Shown piece by piece: positions 6,292 to 14,015 of a stretch of 14,015 bases of DNA. The notes under the pieces are model-generated. The model did no database searches, was not told where the DNA came from, and saw only the letters and a list, made by a program, of their open reading frames with translations. The translations under genes and the position numbers were made by a program. The DNA is taken from the NCBI GenBank assembly GCA_964354485.1, contig CAYGZY010000030.1, positions 1-14,015 on the forward strand. Reading direction: 5' to 3'. The DNA is from CAYGXH01 sp964354485 (lineage in GTDB: Bacteria > Bacteroidota > Ignavibacteria > UBA10030 > SZUA-254). How positions within the stretch are numbered: position 1 is the stretch's first letter; the number at the start of each line of letters is the position of its first letter.

Positions 6292-7712
6292 AAGAGCGGC
6301 AAAGTATTATGAGAAACTTCAGATGGCTTGCCGGGACAAACCTCGCTGTCAAACCTCTCTGGCTCTTTTTCCTTTTCTATTCTGCCAGGGTGCTCGGTCC
6401 TAATCAGTTTGGCGAGTATATGTTGGCTCTCTCATATGTTTCTCTAGTTTATTCCATCCTAGAAGGTGGAATTGACATCTTCACAGTTAGAGAGCTTTCA
6501 ACAGGACGCAAAGAATTTCAACATTTATTTCCTAACACAATGTTCATAAAAGCAGTGAGCGGATTAGGAACAGTCTGTGTTGTCATTATACTCTCGATGG
6601 TTCTGCTATCATCAACAGTGCCAAGTATTATCCTTATATATGGAGGTTTATACATCGTAGCATATTCGCTCACCACACACGCCAGATATATTTTCAGGGC
6701 GTTTGAGGTTTTAAAATACGAGGCAATTTCGATATTTATAGAAAAGATCGCTGTTGTAAGTCTGTGCCTGCTTGCGTTATTGTTGGAAAAAAGCGCTGTG
6801 ATTTTTATGGCAGCATTTTCCATCGGATATCTGATTACGTGTGTTGTGACACTGTTTATCCTGTTGAAAAAAATCGGATTGCCTCAGTGGCGGATTACAT
6901 GGAAGTATCTATGGAACGAAGTAATTCTCCCTGCCCTGCCATATGCACTGATGAGCTTCTTAATGGTTGTCTATTTTCGGTCAGCGACCGTAATGATTAA
7001 ATTATTGATCGGAAATGAAGGAATTATTGGATATTACAATGCTGGATACAGATTAGTGGAAGCGTTTGTCCTTTTTCCTTCGATGGTGATTGCACCGCTC
7101 TACCCTGTGTTTGCAAGAAGAAACGCCGAAAAATCATATATCGGTACGCTTGCACTGAATTCTACAAGGATTATTACCGTCGTTTCACTGAGCATATGTT
7201 TGCTTTTTATTCTGTTGAGCAGGGAATTTACCCAGCTGGTCTACGGTGAAGAATTTTTACCTGCGGTAAATGCTATCCGATTTCTCCCTATTGCTATGGT
7301 ACCAATTGGTTTGACTTGGGTATTTGGAACATTGGTTGCAGCGTCAGGAAGACAGTGGAGAGCTAATTTTTACCTCCTAGGAATTACGATAGCTAATATT
7401 GTAGGCCATTTGATAATGATTCCAAGTTATGGATTGATGGGAGCAATAAGTGTCACTCTTGCAACAGAATGTGCTGTTGCCATAACCAATATCTGGATTA
7501 TGCGGGATTATATAAATTATGAATTTCTGTTGTTGCTCCTGAAATTTACAATTCCTCCAGTTGTGCTTTATTTATTTTATCTGGCGAATATTATTTTTGG
7601 ATCTTTTATCCTCAAACTGTTAATCGTATTTTTAATACTCAGTGTTATATATGTTTCCCTGCGTCTTATATCTTTACGTGAAATAAAGAACGTATTTTCT
7701 TCAAAGAGTTGA
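6288..7712 (+). CDS. wzx: Wzx-type lipid-linked oligosaccharide flippase (PST family, 474 aa)
   Basis: This is a polytopic inner-membrane protein of the polysaccharide transporter (Polysacc_synt) family, which flips the undecaprenyl-pyrophosphate-linked repeat unit to the periplasmic side. The N-terminus holds the family signature: NFRWLAGTNLAVKPL, then SARVLGPNQFGEYMLAL (about 32-48), then an acidic helix with EGGIDIFTVREL. About twelve or more hydrophobic helices follow to the end, interrupted by short basic loops. The length is normal for the family. GTG 6288 is preferred because an AGGAG site precedes it and the codon overlaps the previous stop (GTGA); ATG 6309 would remove seven residues. 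Only 4 bases separate its stop from the next gene. Substrate cannot be inferred from the sequence. Confidence 0.88.
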   Translation: MKERQSIMRNFRWLAGTNLAVKPLWLFFLFYSARVLGPNQFGEYMLALSYVSLVYSILEGGIDIFTVRELSTGRKEFQHLFPNTMFIKAVSGLGTVCVVIILSMVLLSSTVPSIILIYGGLYIVAYSLTTHARYIFRAFEVLKYEAISIFIEKIAVVSLCLLALLLEKSAVIFMAAFSIGYLITCVVTLFILLKKIGLPQWRITWKYLWNEVILPALPYALMSFLMVVYFRSATVMIKLLIGNEGIIGYYNAGYRLVEAFVLFPSMVIAPLYPVFARRNAEKSYIGTLALNSTRIITVVSLSICLLFILLSREFTQLVYGEEFLPAVNAIRFLPIAMVPIGLTWVFGTLVAASGRQWRANFYLLGITIANIVGHLIMIPSYGLMGAISVTLATECAVAITNIWIMRDYINYEFLLLLLKFTIPPVVLYLFYLANIIFGSFILKLLIVFLILSVIYVSLRLISLREIKNVFSSKS

Positions 7713-7716
7713 GAAG

Positions 7717-8928
7717 ATGGTAAATTCTGTTAAACCTAAAAATGTTTTAGTAGTACATCCCAATTTAAAAATATTGGGAGGAGCCGAGCTCGTTGCGTTA
7801 CGGATAATTGCATTAGTCCTACAGCGGTATGGTTCACAAGTTACAGTGCTTACATTTGAAGGATTCGACGCTAAAAAGATAAATGAATATTTTGGATTAG
7901 GCAGATGGTCAGGCCTATTAGGAATTAAGACTGTCAAACCGCCGTTGGTACTTCGGATAGCATCGGGGAAATTCCACACTTTGAAAATCGCCTATCTTCA
8001 TCGTATAGCGAAAAGAATTTGTCTGGATTACGATCTTTGTATAAGTACATACAATGAAATCGATTTTGGCACAACTGGTATACAATATATTCATCATCCG
8101 AATTTCGCAGGCCGCTCTTTCATGCGCAATCTGAACATCGTCGGACTGACGGATATCCGGGAAACCGTACCGTTTTTAGATTCACTCTATAGATTATTGG
8201 TGAGATTCACTGCTCGCCACAATAATGAAGGTATTGCGAGGAATATTACTGTTGTCAATTCACATTTTATGGAATGCATTGTCCATAGCCTTTATGGGAT
8301 CAAGCCTACTGTTGTTTACCCTTTTCTTCACGTAAAACAAGAAACACATAATCAGTCATGGGATCAAAGGAAATTTCAATTTTTATCAGTTGGTAGAATT
8401 TCTCCGGAAAAAAACTTACTTGAGCTTCTTTCAACATTTGAGACAATAGCGCGACAATATCCCAATGCAAAGTTTATCATCCTTGGTAGAATGGACAGTC
8501 AGCAGTATTTAAATAATCTTCAGAGTGCGGCTGAAAAAATTAAAAACGTCAATATCGAAATCCTTCCGGATGCAACTGACGAAAAACGTAGTCAATTATA
8601 TGCAGAAAGTAAATTTTACATCCATCCAAAACCGTATGAACATTTTGGTATATCTGTCCTTGAAGCTGCGTCAGCCGGATGTCTCACATTTGTGCATGAT
8701 TCCGGAGGGATGATAGAAATAATCACTTCGGATGTTCTACGCTTTAAGAATGTGAGTGAATTAATATACAAACTGACAAGGTTAATTGATGATGCGACAC
8801 TTCGAAACGATTCTTTAGATAAGCTGAAGTCATCTGTTAATAATTTTACTATTGAGAATTTTGATCGTGGCATCGAATCAGCTATAAACAATTTAAAAAG
8901 CCATTTATTGGGTAATGAAATACTGTGA
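7717..8928 (+). CDS. GT4-family glycosyltransferase (403 aa)
   Basis: This is a cytoplasmic GT-B fold retaining glycosyltransferase that adds a sugar to the lipid-linked repeat unit. The acceptor-side N-terminal domain starts with NVLVVHPNLKILGGAELVA (9-27), in which the GGAE loop is typical. A middle segment has YIHHPNFAGRS (124-134), reminiscent of Alg11-like enzymes. The donor domain has FLSVGRISPEKN (222-233, with R227 and K232 as phosphate-binding candidates) and the E-x7-E motif EHFGISVLE (E308 and E316) followed by AASAG. It ends with a helical stretch after VSELIYKL. No membrane helix is obvious. The gene is AT-rich. It starts 4 bases after the flippase stop and its TGA overlaps the GTG of the next glycosyltransferase. 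Donor and linkage are unknown. Confidence 0.88.
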   Translation: MVNSVKPKNVLVVHPNLKILGGAELVALRIIALVLQRYGSQVTVLTFEGFDAKKINEYFGLGRWSGLLGIKTVKPPLVLRIASGKFHTLKIAYLHRIAKRICLDYDLCISTYNEIDFGTTGIQYIHHPNFAGRSFMRNLNIVGLTDIRETVPFLDSLYRLLVRFTARHNNEGIARNITVVNSHFMECIVHSLYGIKPTVVYPFLHVKQETHNQSWDQRKFQFLSVGRISPEKNLLELLSTFETIARQYPNAKFIILGRMDSQQYLNNLQSAAEKIKNVNIEILPDATDEKRSQLYAESKFYIHPKPYEHFGISVLEAASAGCLTFVHDSGGMIEIITSDVLRFKNVSELIYKLTRLIDDATLRNDSLDKLKSSVNNFTIENFDRGIESAINNLKSHLLGNEIL

Positions 8929-10133
8929 ATATTTTAATTATTAGTCCACTTGTACCCTATCCTCTCACCGATGGTGGTCGGATGGGAGTATTTTATCCGA
9001 TAAAGTATCTATCAGGTCGGGGAAATTCTATCCACCTTGTATGTCTCTCTGAGGAGTATAATCCTCAAGGTATTGATTATTTAAAAAATCATTGCAAACT
9101 TGAAATAATACCGCATTCAAAAAAACCAACATTCCGAGGAGCTTTCTATTCACTGTTTAGTGATATTCCGTATGAAATAAAGCGGTTTCATAGTAAGTAT
9201 GTTTTGGAATTTGTAAAACATATACTAGCGACTAATACATACGATATCATTCAGGTGGAAGGTATACACACAGCATTCTATGGTTTGGAGATTAAAAAGG
9301 AATGGGATATACCAGTTGTAATGAGGGCGCATAACATCCATTCTATGAATTTGCACCGGTTCATCCCACGACTTAAAAATCCACTACTAAAGCTATACCT
9401 TTCTATAGAGGCGAATAAAGTAAAGAAGTACGAAATCACTGCAAGTCAGAAGTATGATAGGGTCCTTACAGTCTCTGAAGTTGATAAACAACTTCTCCAT
9501 TCCTGGAACGAGAAAATACGTTGTGATGTAGTAGAAGCTGGTGTCGATGTTGAGAAATATTCCTTGGAATACAACGACGAAGAAAAAAATACGATTCTTT
9601 GGATGGGTGCCCTCCAATGGAAACCTAACCAGGACAGTTTGCTGTGGTTCATTCAGGATATCCTGCCCGGGATTATTCGCAAGAAACCGGAAGTTAAAGT
9701 TTCCGTGGTAGGGAGTAATCCGCCTAAAAAGATTTCGCGTCTGCGTCATCCGAATGTCGAGATAGTGGGCACCGTCGATGATGTAAAGCCGTACTTGAAA
9801 CGTACAGAGGTGTGTGTTGTTCCTCTAAGAATTGGCAGCGGAATACGATTGAAAATTTTAGAAATGCTCTCGATGGGAAAAGCTGTTGTCTCAACGTCCG
9901 TTGGTTGCGAAGGTCTGCCGGTAATACATGGTGAACATTTACTTATCGCGGATGAACCGGACAAATTTGCAGATGCTGTGCTAAAATTACTCAATTCTAG
10001 GGATATGCGCAGAGAATTGGGCGATAATGGGCACGAGCTTGTAAAAGATCAATATTCGTGGAGCCGTATCTCCGAGAAGCTTGAGCAGATCTATCTGGAA
10101 ATCATCGATGAACGCAAAGGAATTAGAACCTGA
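8925..10133 (+). CDS. GT4-family glycosyltransferase, resembling polysaccharide-associated Glyco_trans_4_4/Glycos_transf_1 enzymes (402 aa)
   Basis: A second GT-B glycosyltransferase. The N-terminal domain begins NILIISPLVPYPLTDGGRMG (2-21), the usual opening of exopolysaccharide GT4 enzymes with the glycine-rich acceptor loop. RAHNIHS (134-140) marks the middle of that domain. The C-terminal domain has ILWMGALQWKPNQDSLLWF (224-242), then VVPLRIGSGIRLKILEMLSMG (298-318), where Arg308, Lys310 and Glu313 form the donor-binding signature, then VVSTSVGCEGL (321-331). No transmembrane helix is seen. Start is GTG 8925, sharing GTGA with the previous stop, and the stop is 3 bases before the next ATG, so it is embedded in a tightly coupled run. 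The sugar added cannot be told. Confidence 0.9.
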   Translation: MNILIISPLVPYPLTDGGRMGVFYPIKYLSGRGNSIHLVCLSEEYNPQGIDYLKNHCKLEIIPHSKKPTFRGAFYSLFSDIPYEIKRFHSKYVLEFVKHILATNTYDIIQVEGIHTAFYGLEIKKEWDIPVVMRAHNIHSMNLHRFIPRLKNPLLKLYLSIEANKVKKYEITASQKYDRVLTVSEVDKQLLHSWNEKIRCDVVEAGVDVEKYSLEYNDEEKNTILWMGALQWKPNQDSLLWFIQDILPGIIRKKPEVKVSVVGSNPPKKISRLRHPNVEIVGTVDDVKPYLKRTEVCVVPLRIGSGIRLKILEMLSMGKAVVSTSVGCEGLPVIHGEHLLIADEPDKFADAVLKLLNSRDMRRELGDNGHELVKDQYSWSRISEKLEQIYLEIIDERKGIRT

Positions 10134-10136
10134 TAA

Positions 10137-11219
10137 ATGTTAAAGATTTTATACATAGGATTGAAATATGATTACGGTATCCCATCACTCGGATACAGTT
10201 TTGAATACATGAATATCTATGATACGATGGTCCATATGAATGGTGTTGAGGTCAGTATCTTCCCATTCGACGAGGTAATGCGAAAAGTCGGTCGAGCGAA
10301 GATGAATGACCAATTGCTCCATGCCGTCGATAAGACGGAACCTGACCTGTGCTTTTTCGTCCTCTTCACTGATGAAATAACAAAATCAACAATTAAAAAA
10401 ATATCTGAACGTGGCAATTTAATAACAATGAATTGGTTTGGGGACGATCACTGGCGGTTCGAGTCATTTTCTCGAATGTGGGCGCCTCTTTTTAACTGGA
10501 TTGTGACAACCGACGGAGACTCATGCGAGAAGTATCGTGAACTTGGTATCAAGGATGTCATACTCAGTCAATGGGGCTTCAACCACCATTTCTATCAACC
10601 TGCTGTTCTTCCTTATGAATATGATGTAACATTTATCGGTCAGGTGCATTCACGGAGAGCCAAATTCATTCGTTCGCTTCAACGCTGTGGTGTGAATGTT
10701 TCCTGCTGGGGAAAGGGATGGCCTAACGGTCGAACAGATCAAAATGAAATGATCAAGCTCTATTCACAAAGTAGGATTAATCTCAATTTTACTGATAGTT
10801 CGCCGAGTTTTAGAATACGACCATTATTAAAAACATTTATCACCCGCCGAGCTGACGATACTTTTCGCATCAATACCTTCCCCGATGTGAAGGCACATCT
10901 GGTAACTCTCTTCACACCGAGACGGTCACAAATCAAGGGACGGAATTTTGAGATAACTGGCGCCGGGGGATTTCTTCTTACTCAGTATGCACCTGGTTTG
11001 GAGTCATATTTCCAACCGGATAAAGAAATTGCTATATTCTACGAGGCCGAGGATCTTATTGAAAAGATCCGCTTCTACCTTCTTCACGAGGAAATACGGG
11101 AAAATATTCGTCAAATGGGCCATAAACGAGCCATCCGCGAACATACATTTGAGGCACGGCTAGCGTCGATCTTCTCAAGTATCGGTTTAAGAAGTGAAAT
11201 GAACACACCAAAAGAGTGA
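10137..11219 (+). CDS. CgeB-like glycosyltransferase (Glyco_trans_1_2 C-terminal domain, 360 aa)
   Basis: The protein resembles the CgeB family, named after a spore-maturation protein of Bacillus but widespread in polysaccharide clusters. The N-terminal part has MLKILYIGLKYDYG and later MNWFGDDHWRFESFSRMW (98-115), a motif common in this group. A central segment, YDVTFIGQVHSRRAKFI (162-178), opens the second domain. The C-terminal Glyco_trans_1_2-like domain has QIKGRNFEITGAGGFLLTQY (265-284), YEAEDLIEKIRFYL (302-315), and a terminal HKRAIREHTFEAR (329-341). The likely role is transfer of a sugar onto the growing repeat unit in the cytoplasm. ATG 10137 lies 3 bases after the previous stop; an AAAGGA-like site sits somewhat far upstream. 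Its TGA overlaps the next ATG (TGATG). Family assignment is good; donor and acceptor are unknown. Confidence 0.8.
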   Translation: MLKILYIGLKYDYGIPSLGYSFEYMNIYDTMVHMNGVEVSIFPFDEVMRKVGRAKMNDQLLHAVDKTEPDLCFFVLFTDEITKSTIKKISERGNLITMNWFGDDHWRFESFSRMWAPLFNWIVTTDGDSCEKYRELGIKDVILSQWGFNHHFYQPAVLPYEYDVTFIGQVHSRRAKFIRSLQRCGVNVSCWGKGWPNGRTDQNEMIKLYSQSRINLNFTDSSPSFRIRPLLKTFITRRADDTFRINTFPDVKAHLVTLFTPRRSQIKGRNFEITGAGGFLLTQYAPGLESYFQPDKEIAIFYEAEDLIEKIRFYLLHEEIRENIRQMGHKRAIREHTFEARLASIFSSIGLRSEMNTPKE

Positions 11220-12373
11220 TGAATATTCTGTTATTGATATTTTGGATTTCCGCAGGATTGATAGTATATACTTATTTTTTATATCCACTCATCCTTAAAA
11301 TGATGACTTGGAAAAGGGAGCATAATACAAGGTATAGCGTTGGTAAGGATCTGCCGCGGGTTTCCATAATTTTCTCAGTGTACAACGAAGGAAAAGTGTT
11401 ACAACGGAAATTGGAAAATCTGTCGGCATTAGATTATCCCCATGATAAAATTGAAGTAGTGATAGGTTCTGACGGATCGTCCGATGAGACAAACCAAATC
11501 CTGAAAAATTCTGTATTAACCGATCTGCGCTATAAGATTATGGAAAAACGGCGGGGTAAGTCGGCAGTTTTAAATGAACTCGTTACGCTTGCAAATGGTG
11601 ATATTCTTGTCTTTACGGATGCGAATACTATGTTTCAAACTGATGCTGTGAAAAAGCTTGTACAGCACTTTGCTGACGCATCCATCGGAGGCGTTTGTGG
11701 CAATTTGAAACTCTCGGCTGATGGTCTTCCCAAGGAAGAAGTTGGTGAACCTTGGTATTGGCTGTATGAAAATTCTATAAAAAAAATGGAAAGTGATTTT
11801 TATACCATCGCAGGTGCATCAGGTGGTATCTATGCGATACAGAAAAAGCTATTCTTTCCTGTCCCCGTTCACAAAGCGATTGTAGATGATTTCTTAATTC
11901 CGCTTCAAGTAGTTAAAAATGGTTATCGGGTAATATATGAACCGCTCGCTCGTGCTTTTGAGCAGTCAACCGGCTCTGTTTTCAGCGAGTTTAAAAGAAA
12001 AGTGAGAATCGGTGCATCCAACTTCAGTACGATTTCAGAGTACAGGGCGCTCCTTCATCCCAAAAAAGGATTTATCTCTTTTGCATTATGGTCACATAAG
12101 ATAATACGCTGGTGCGTTCCTTTTTTAATTCTACTTTTTTTTATTTCATGCTCTATCGTTAGTTCATATAGTACATTCTATACGATTATATTTTTTGGAG
12201 GTTTGCTATTTCTCTGCTTCGGATTCCTTGGATTTGTCGGAGAGCTCTTCCATATCCCGACCGGTATCTTTGGTTTACCGTACTATTTCATCGCAATGAA
12301 TTCTGCTTTGTTTGTTGGTTTTATCAGATTTTTACGCGGTAAACAAAAATCTACTTGGGACGTTATTCGTTAA
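11219..12373 (+). CDS. Membrane-bound GT2-family glycosyltransferase (384 aa)
   Basis: This is a processive-looking GT-A enzyme of the cellulose-synthase/PgaC-like branch. An N-terminal membrane helix (about 3-25) is followed by the catalytic domain. VSIIFSVYNEGKVL (48-61) is the nucleotide-binding start, GSDGSSDET (83-91) carries the first conserved aspartate (D85), and FTDANT (132-137) is the metal-binding DxN/DxD variant. GASGGIYAI (199-207) and the VDDF pair (D223, D224) are the acceptor and catalytic-base region. EFKRKVRIGASN (257-268) replaces the usual QxxRW, keeping R263. Three or four hydrophobic helices fill about 284-370. ATG 11219 overlaps the previous TGA; GTG 11216 would add one residue. 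It could add one sugar or act on the lipid-linked chain at the membrane. An A8 run (11779-11786) and a T8 run (12135-12142) lie inside. Confidence 0.85.
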   Translation: MNILLLIFWISAGLIVYTYFLYPLILKMMTWKREHNTRYSVGKDLPRVSIIFSVYNEGKVLQRKLENLSALDYPHDKIEVVIGSDGSSDETNQILKNSVLTDLRYKIMEKRRGKSAVLNELVTLANGDILVFTDANTMFQTDAVKKLVQHFADASIGGVCGNLKLSADGLPKEEVGEPWYWLYENSIKKMESDFYTIAGASGGIYAIQKKLFFPVPVHKAIVDDFLIPLQVVKNGYRVIYEPLARAFEQSTGSVFSEFKRKVRIGASNFSTISEYRALLHPKKGFISFALWSHKIIRWCVPFLILLFFISCSIVSSYSTFYTIIFFGGLLFLCFGFLGFVGELFHIPTGIFGLPYYFIAMNSALFVGFIRFLRGKQKSTWDVIR

Positions 12374-12384
12374 GTAGTTTTATA

Positions 12385-13773
12385 ATGAACGAGAAATTAC
12401 GAACAATAGTAATTGATTTTTTCACCATAAATTTGGCGTGGATCGTATACTTCCTCTTCAGGATACGAACCGGCTGGATCTCCTACATAGCAGAACCCGA
12501 TCTGCTCTTTCCAATGCTTGCAATTTGCGTGTATTGGCTCATTCTCTTTTTTCTCTTCGGTCTCTACCGTCCCTGGTACGCAAAATCGCGGCTTGATGAA
12601 TTGACTACAATTTTTAGAGCCGTCACATTCGGAGTCCTTTTTCTGTTCTTCGTTATCTTCATCGATGATCGCGGTATCGGATCGCCGCTCCAGTCCAGAC
12701 TCCTCATTGCGCTCTACTGGCTCGTCATGATCCTTTTCGTCGGGAGCGGCCGGTTCCTTATGCATACTTTCCAGCGTCGGTTGCTCAAGGCAGGTATCGG
12801 CCTGCATAATACCCTGATCGTCGGGTGGTCACCTAAGTCAAAAGAACTTCTCGATTCGGTAATTTCACATCCGGCGCTCGGCTACAAAGTCGTGGGATTT
12901 GTCTCACCAAAAAAAGAGTACAGCAGGGAGTCGTACAGGGATCTGCCCCTGCTCGGTTCATTCGACGAATTACCAAGGTTGATCGCCGAACATAATGTGA
13001 AAGATATCTTAATATCCATGGACTCCTCTGAACACGATCAACTATTGAGAGTCATATCATGGTGCGATTCGAGTGCGGTGAGTCTGAAAATCATACCTGA
13101 TCTGTACGACATCATCAGCGGACAGGCACGCACGAATCAGATTTACGGTTTTCCTTTGATTGAAATCATGCCCGAACTCATGCAGCCCTGGGAACGCGCG
13201 GTGAAGCGGTCAATCGATATCATCTTTTCACTGATGGTTCTCGCGGTCGGTCTGCCGCTCTGGCTGCTGATAGCTCTCGCAATCAAACTCGATTCCAAAG
13301 GTTCGGTGTTCTATACGCAGGAACGTGTCGGGAAAGAGGAGAAACATTTTAAAATCATCAAGTTCCGTTCGATGTACGAAGGCGCAGAACACACATCCGG
13401 TCCTGTGTGGGCAAACAAAAAGGATCCCAGAGTAACCCGCGTCGGGAAAATCCTGCGCCGACTGCGAGTTGACGAGATCCCGCAGTTGATCAACATCCTC
13501 GACGGCGATATGAGCCTCGTGGGCCCGCGGCCCGAACGTTCTTATTTTGTGGATCAGCTCTCGAAAGAAATCCCTCTCTACCGGCGCAGACTCAAAGTCA
13601 GACCGGGCATCACAGGATGGGCGCAGGTAAAGCATAAGTACGATGAGAACATTGAGGACGTACGTAAAAAAGTACAATATGATCTGTTCTATATCGAGAA
13701 TATATCGCTCCGGCTCGATTTTAAAATTCTTCTCAATACGATAACTGTCGTCTTCCTCGGTAAGGGCCATTGA
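12385..13773 (+). CDS. Polyprenyl-phosphate sugar-1-phosphate transferase, the priming enzyme (WbaP/WcaJ-type, 462 aa)
   Basis: This enzyme starts the repeat unit by moving a hexose-1-phosphate from a nucleotide sugar to undecaprenyl phosphate. The N-terminal half has about four membrane helices (about 8-26, 40-60, 78-95, 105-122) and then a Rossmann-like CoA_binding_3 domain from HNTLIVGWSPKSKELL (141-156) to about 250. The C-terminal Bac_transf domain is complete: KRSIDIIFSLMVL (274-286), FYTQERVGKEEKHFKIIKFR (309-328), the catalytic DE in LRRLRVDEIPQLINIL (357-372, D363 and E364), DMSLVGPRPE (375-384) and RPGITGWAQV (406-415). Which sugar it uses (glucose, galactose or another) is not readable. 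ATG 12385 is chosen although its upstream site is poor; a TTG at 12355 would overlap the GT2 gene. It is richer in GC than the preceding glycosyltransferases. Confidence 0.94.
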   Translation: MNEKLRTIVIDFFTINLAWIVYFLFRIRTGWISYIAEPDLLFPMLAICVYWLILFFLFGLYRPWYAKSRLDELTTIFRAVTFGVLFLFFVIFIDDRGIGSPLQSRLLIALYWLVMILFVGSGRFLMHTFQRRLLKAGIGLHNTLIVGWSPKSKELLDSVISHPALGYKVVGFVSPKKEYSRESYRDLPLLGSFDELPRLIAEHNVKDILISMDSSEHDQLLRVISWCDSSAVSLKIIPDLYDIISGQARTNQIYGFPLIEIMPELMQPWERAVKRSIDIIFSLMVLAVGLPLWLLIALAIKLDSKGSVFYTQERVGKEEKHFKIIKFRSMYEGAEHTSGPVWANKKDPRVTRVGKILRRLRVDEIPQLINILDGDMSLVGPRPERSYFVDQLSKEIPLYRRRLKVRPGITGWAQVKHKYDENIEDVRKKVQYDLFYIENISLRLDFKILLNTITVVFLGKGH

Positions 13774-13787
13774 ATATTCCGTACAAT

Positions 13788-14015
13788 ATGGGCTTACATG
13801 GTAGAGTGAAATACTTCGCAGTTTCATTTATTACGATTCTGTCGCTTTGTGCATATGAATCCTCGAGTCAGGTGGAAACCGTTCCCGTACAGAATCAGGT
13901 GTATGAATTTCTGGAACGCATGGCTGTAAAAGGAGTCCTCCCACTCTATTCCAATGCGATGATTCCGTTGTCGCGCAAAGAAGTTGCCGATAATCTTGTC
14001 CGCGTAGGTGAACAA
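13788..14015 (+). CDS. N-terminal fragment of an exported protein, possibly a Wzi-like capsule-assembly outer-membrane protein (runs off the right edge)
   Basis: From ATG 13788 the frame is open for 76 codons to the end of the window, without a stop. The first residues MGLHGRVKYFAVSFITILSL are a basic start and a hydrophobic core, a likely signal peptide ending near ESSSQ; the cysteine at position 21 has no proper lipobox in front (LSLC). The mature start reads VETVPVQNQVYEFLERMAVK, then GVLPLYSNAMIPLSRKEVAD. A 'VYEFLERM..KG...PLSRKEVA' opening is seen in large outer-membrane beta-barrel proteins annotated as capsule-assembly Wzi family in Bacteroidota-like and Ignavibacteria-like genomes; I rely on memory of that pattern and the barrel itself is outside the window. 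It starts 14 bases after the priming transferase, so it looks like the next gene of the same operon. The coding call is solid; the family name is tentative. Confidence 0.6.
   Translation, partial: MGLHGRVKYFAVSFITILSLCAYESSSQVETVPVQNQVYEFLERMAVKGVLPLYSNAMIPLSRKEVADNLVRVGEQ

Noticed and set aside
13228..13827. 199-codon open frame on the minus strand
   Set aside because: It lies opposite the clearly conserved Bac_transf domain of the priming transferase and has no recognisable motif; its openness follows from the codon bias of the + strand gene.

Overview
The window holds one compact, single-strand (+) locus for building and exporting a cell-surface polysaccharide by the Wzx/Wzy-dependent route. 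It appears to be a Gram-negative bacterium: there is an outer-membrane-type export protein with a signal peptide, and an Und-P priming transferase. The left-edge fragment looks like the C-terminal end of a BatE-type protein (membrane helix plus bacterial SH3 domain). That type is typical of Bacteroidota, Ignavibacteriota and Chlorobiota relatives, so I lean towards that group. No rRNA or other taxonomic marker is present, so the placement is an inference.

Layout. Positions 1-273 are the end of the BatE-like gene. Positions 274-600 are non-coding: an imperfect 23-bp inverted repeat at 272-364, then a plausible sigma-70-type promoter at 536-564. From 601 to the right edge all genes point right and are closely spaced. 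They are an RmlC-like cupin epimerase, dTDP-glucose 4,6-dehydratase (rmlB), a long SLBB-domain polysaccharide export protein, a Wzz-type chain-length regulator without a kinase domain, an O-antigen polymerase/ligase-type membrane protein, a Wzx-type flippase, two GT4 glycosyltransferases, a CgeB/Glyco_trans_1_2-type glycosyltransferase, a membrane-bound GT2 glycosyltransferase, the priming polyprenyl-phosphate sugar phosphotransferase, and the N-terminal 76 residues of an exported protein that may be a Wzi-like outer-membrane protein.

How it works together (inference from families). The phosphotransferase loads the first sugar phosphate onto undecaprenyl phosphate. The four glycosyltransferases extend it, drawing partly on a 4-keto-6-deoxy sugar nucleotide made by RmlB and modified by the epimerase-like protein. 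The flippase moves the unit across the inner membrane, the Wzy-like protein polymerises it, the Wzz-like protein sets length, and the SLBB protein (perhaps with the Wzi-like protein) exports or anchors it. Genes from the polymerase to the GT2 overlap or are separated by only a few bases, which suggests translational coupling.

The flanks (rmlB, export gene, priming transferase) look richer in GC than the middle (wzz to GT2), matching the usual conserved-flank, variable-core design of such loci. I saw no tRNA, rRNA, CRISPR, insertion sequence, attachment site or convincing intrinsic terminator, and no clearly new system. The points most worth a second look are the intergenic palindromic repeat, the hydrophobic C-terminus of the export protein, the compositional mosaic and the diverged epimerase.
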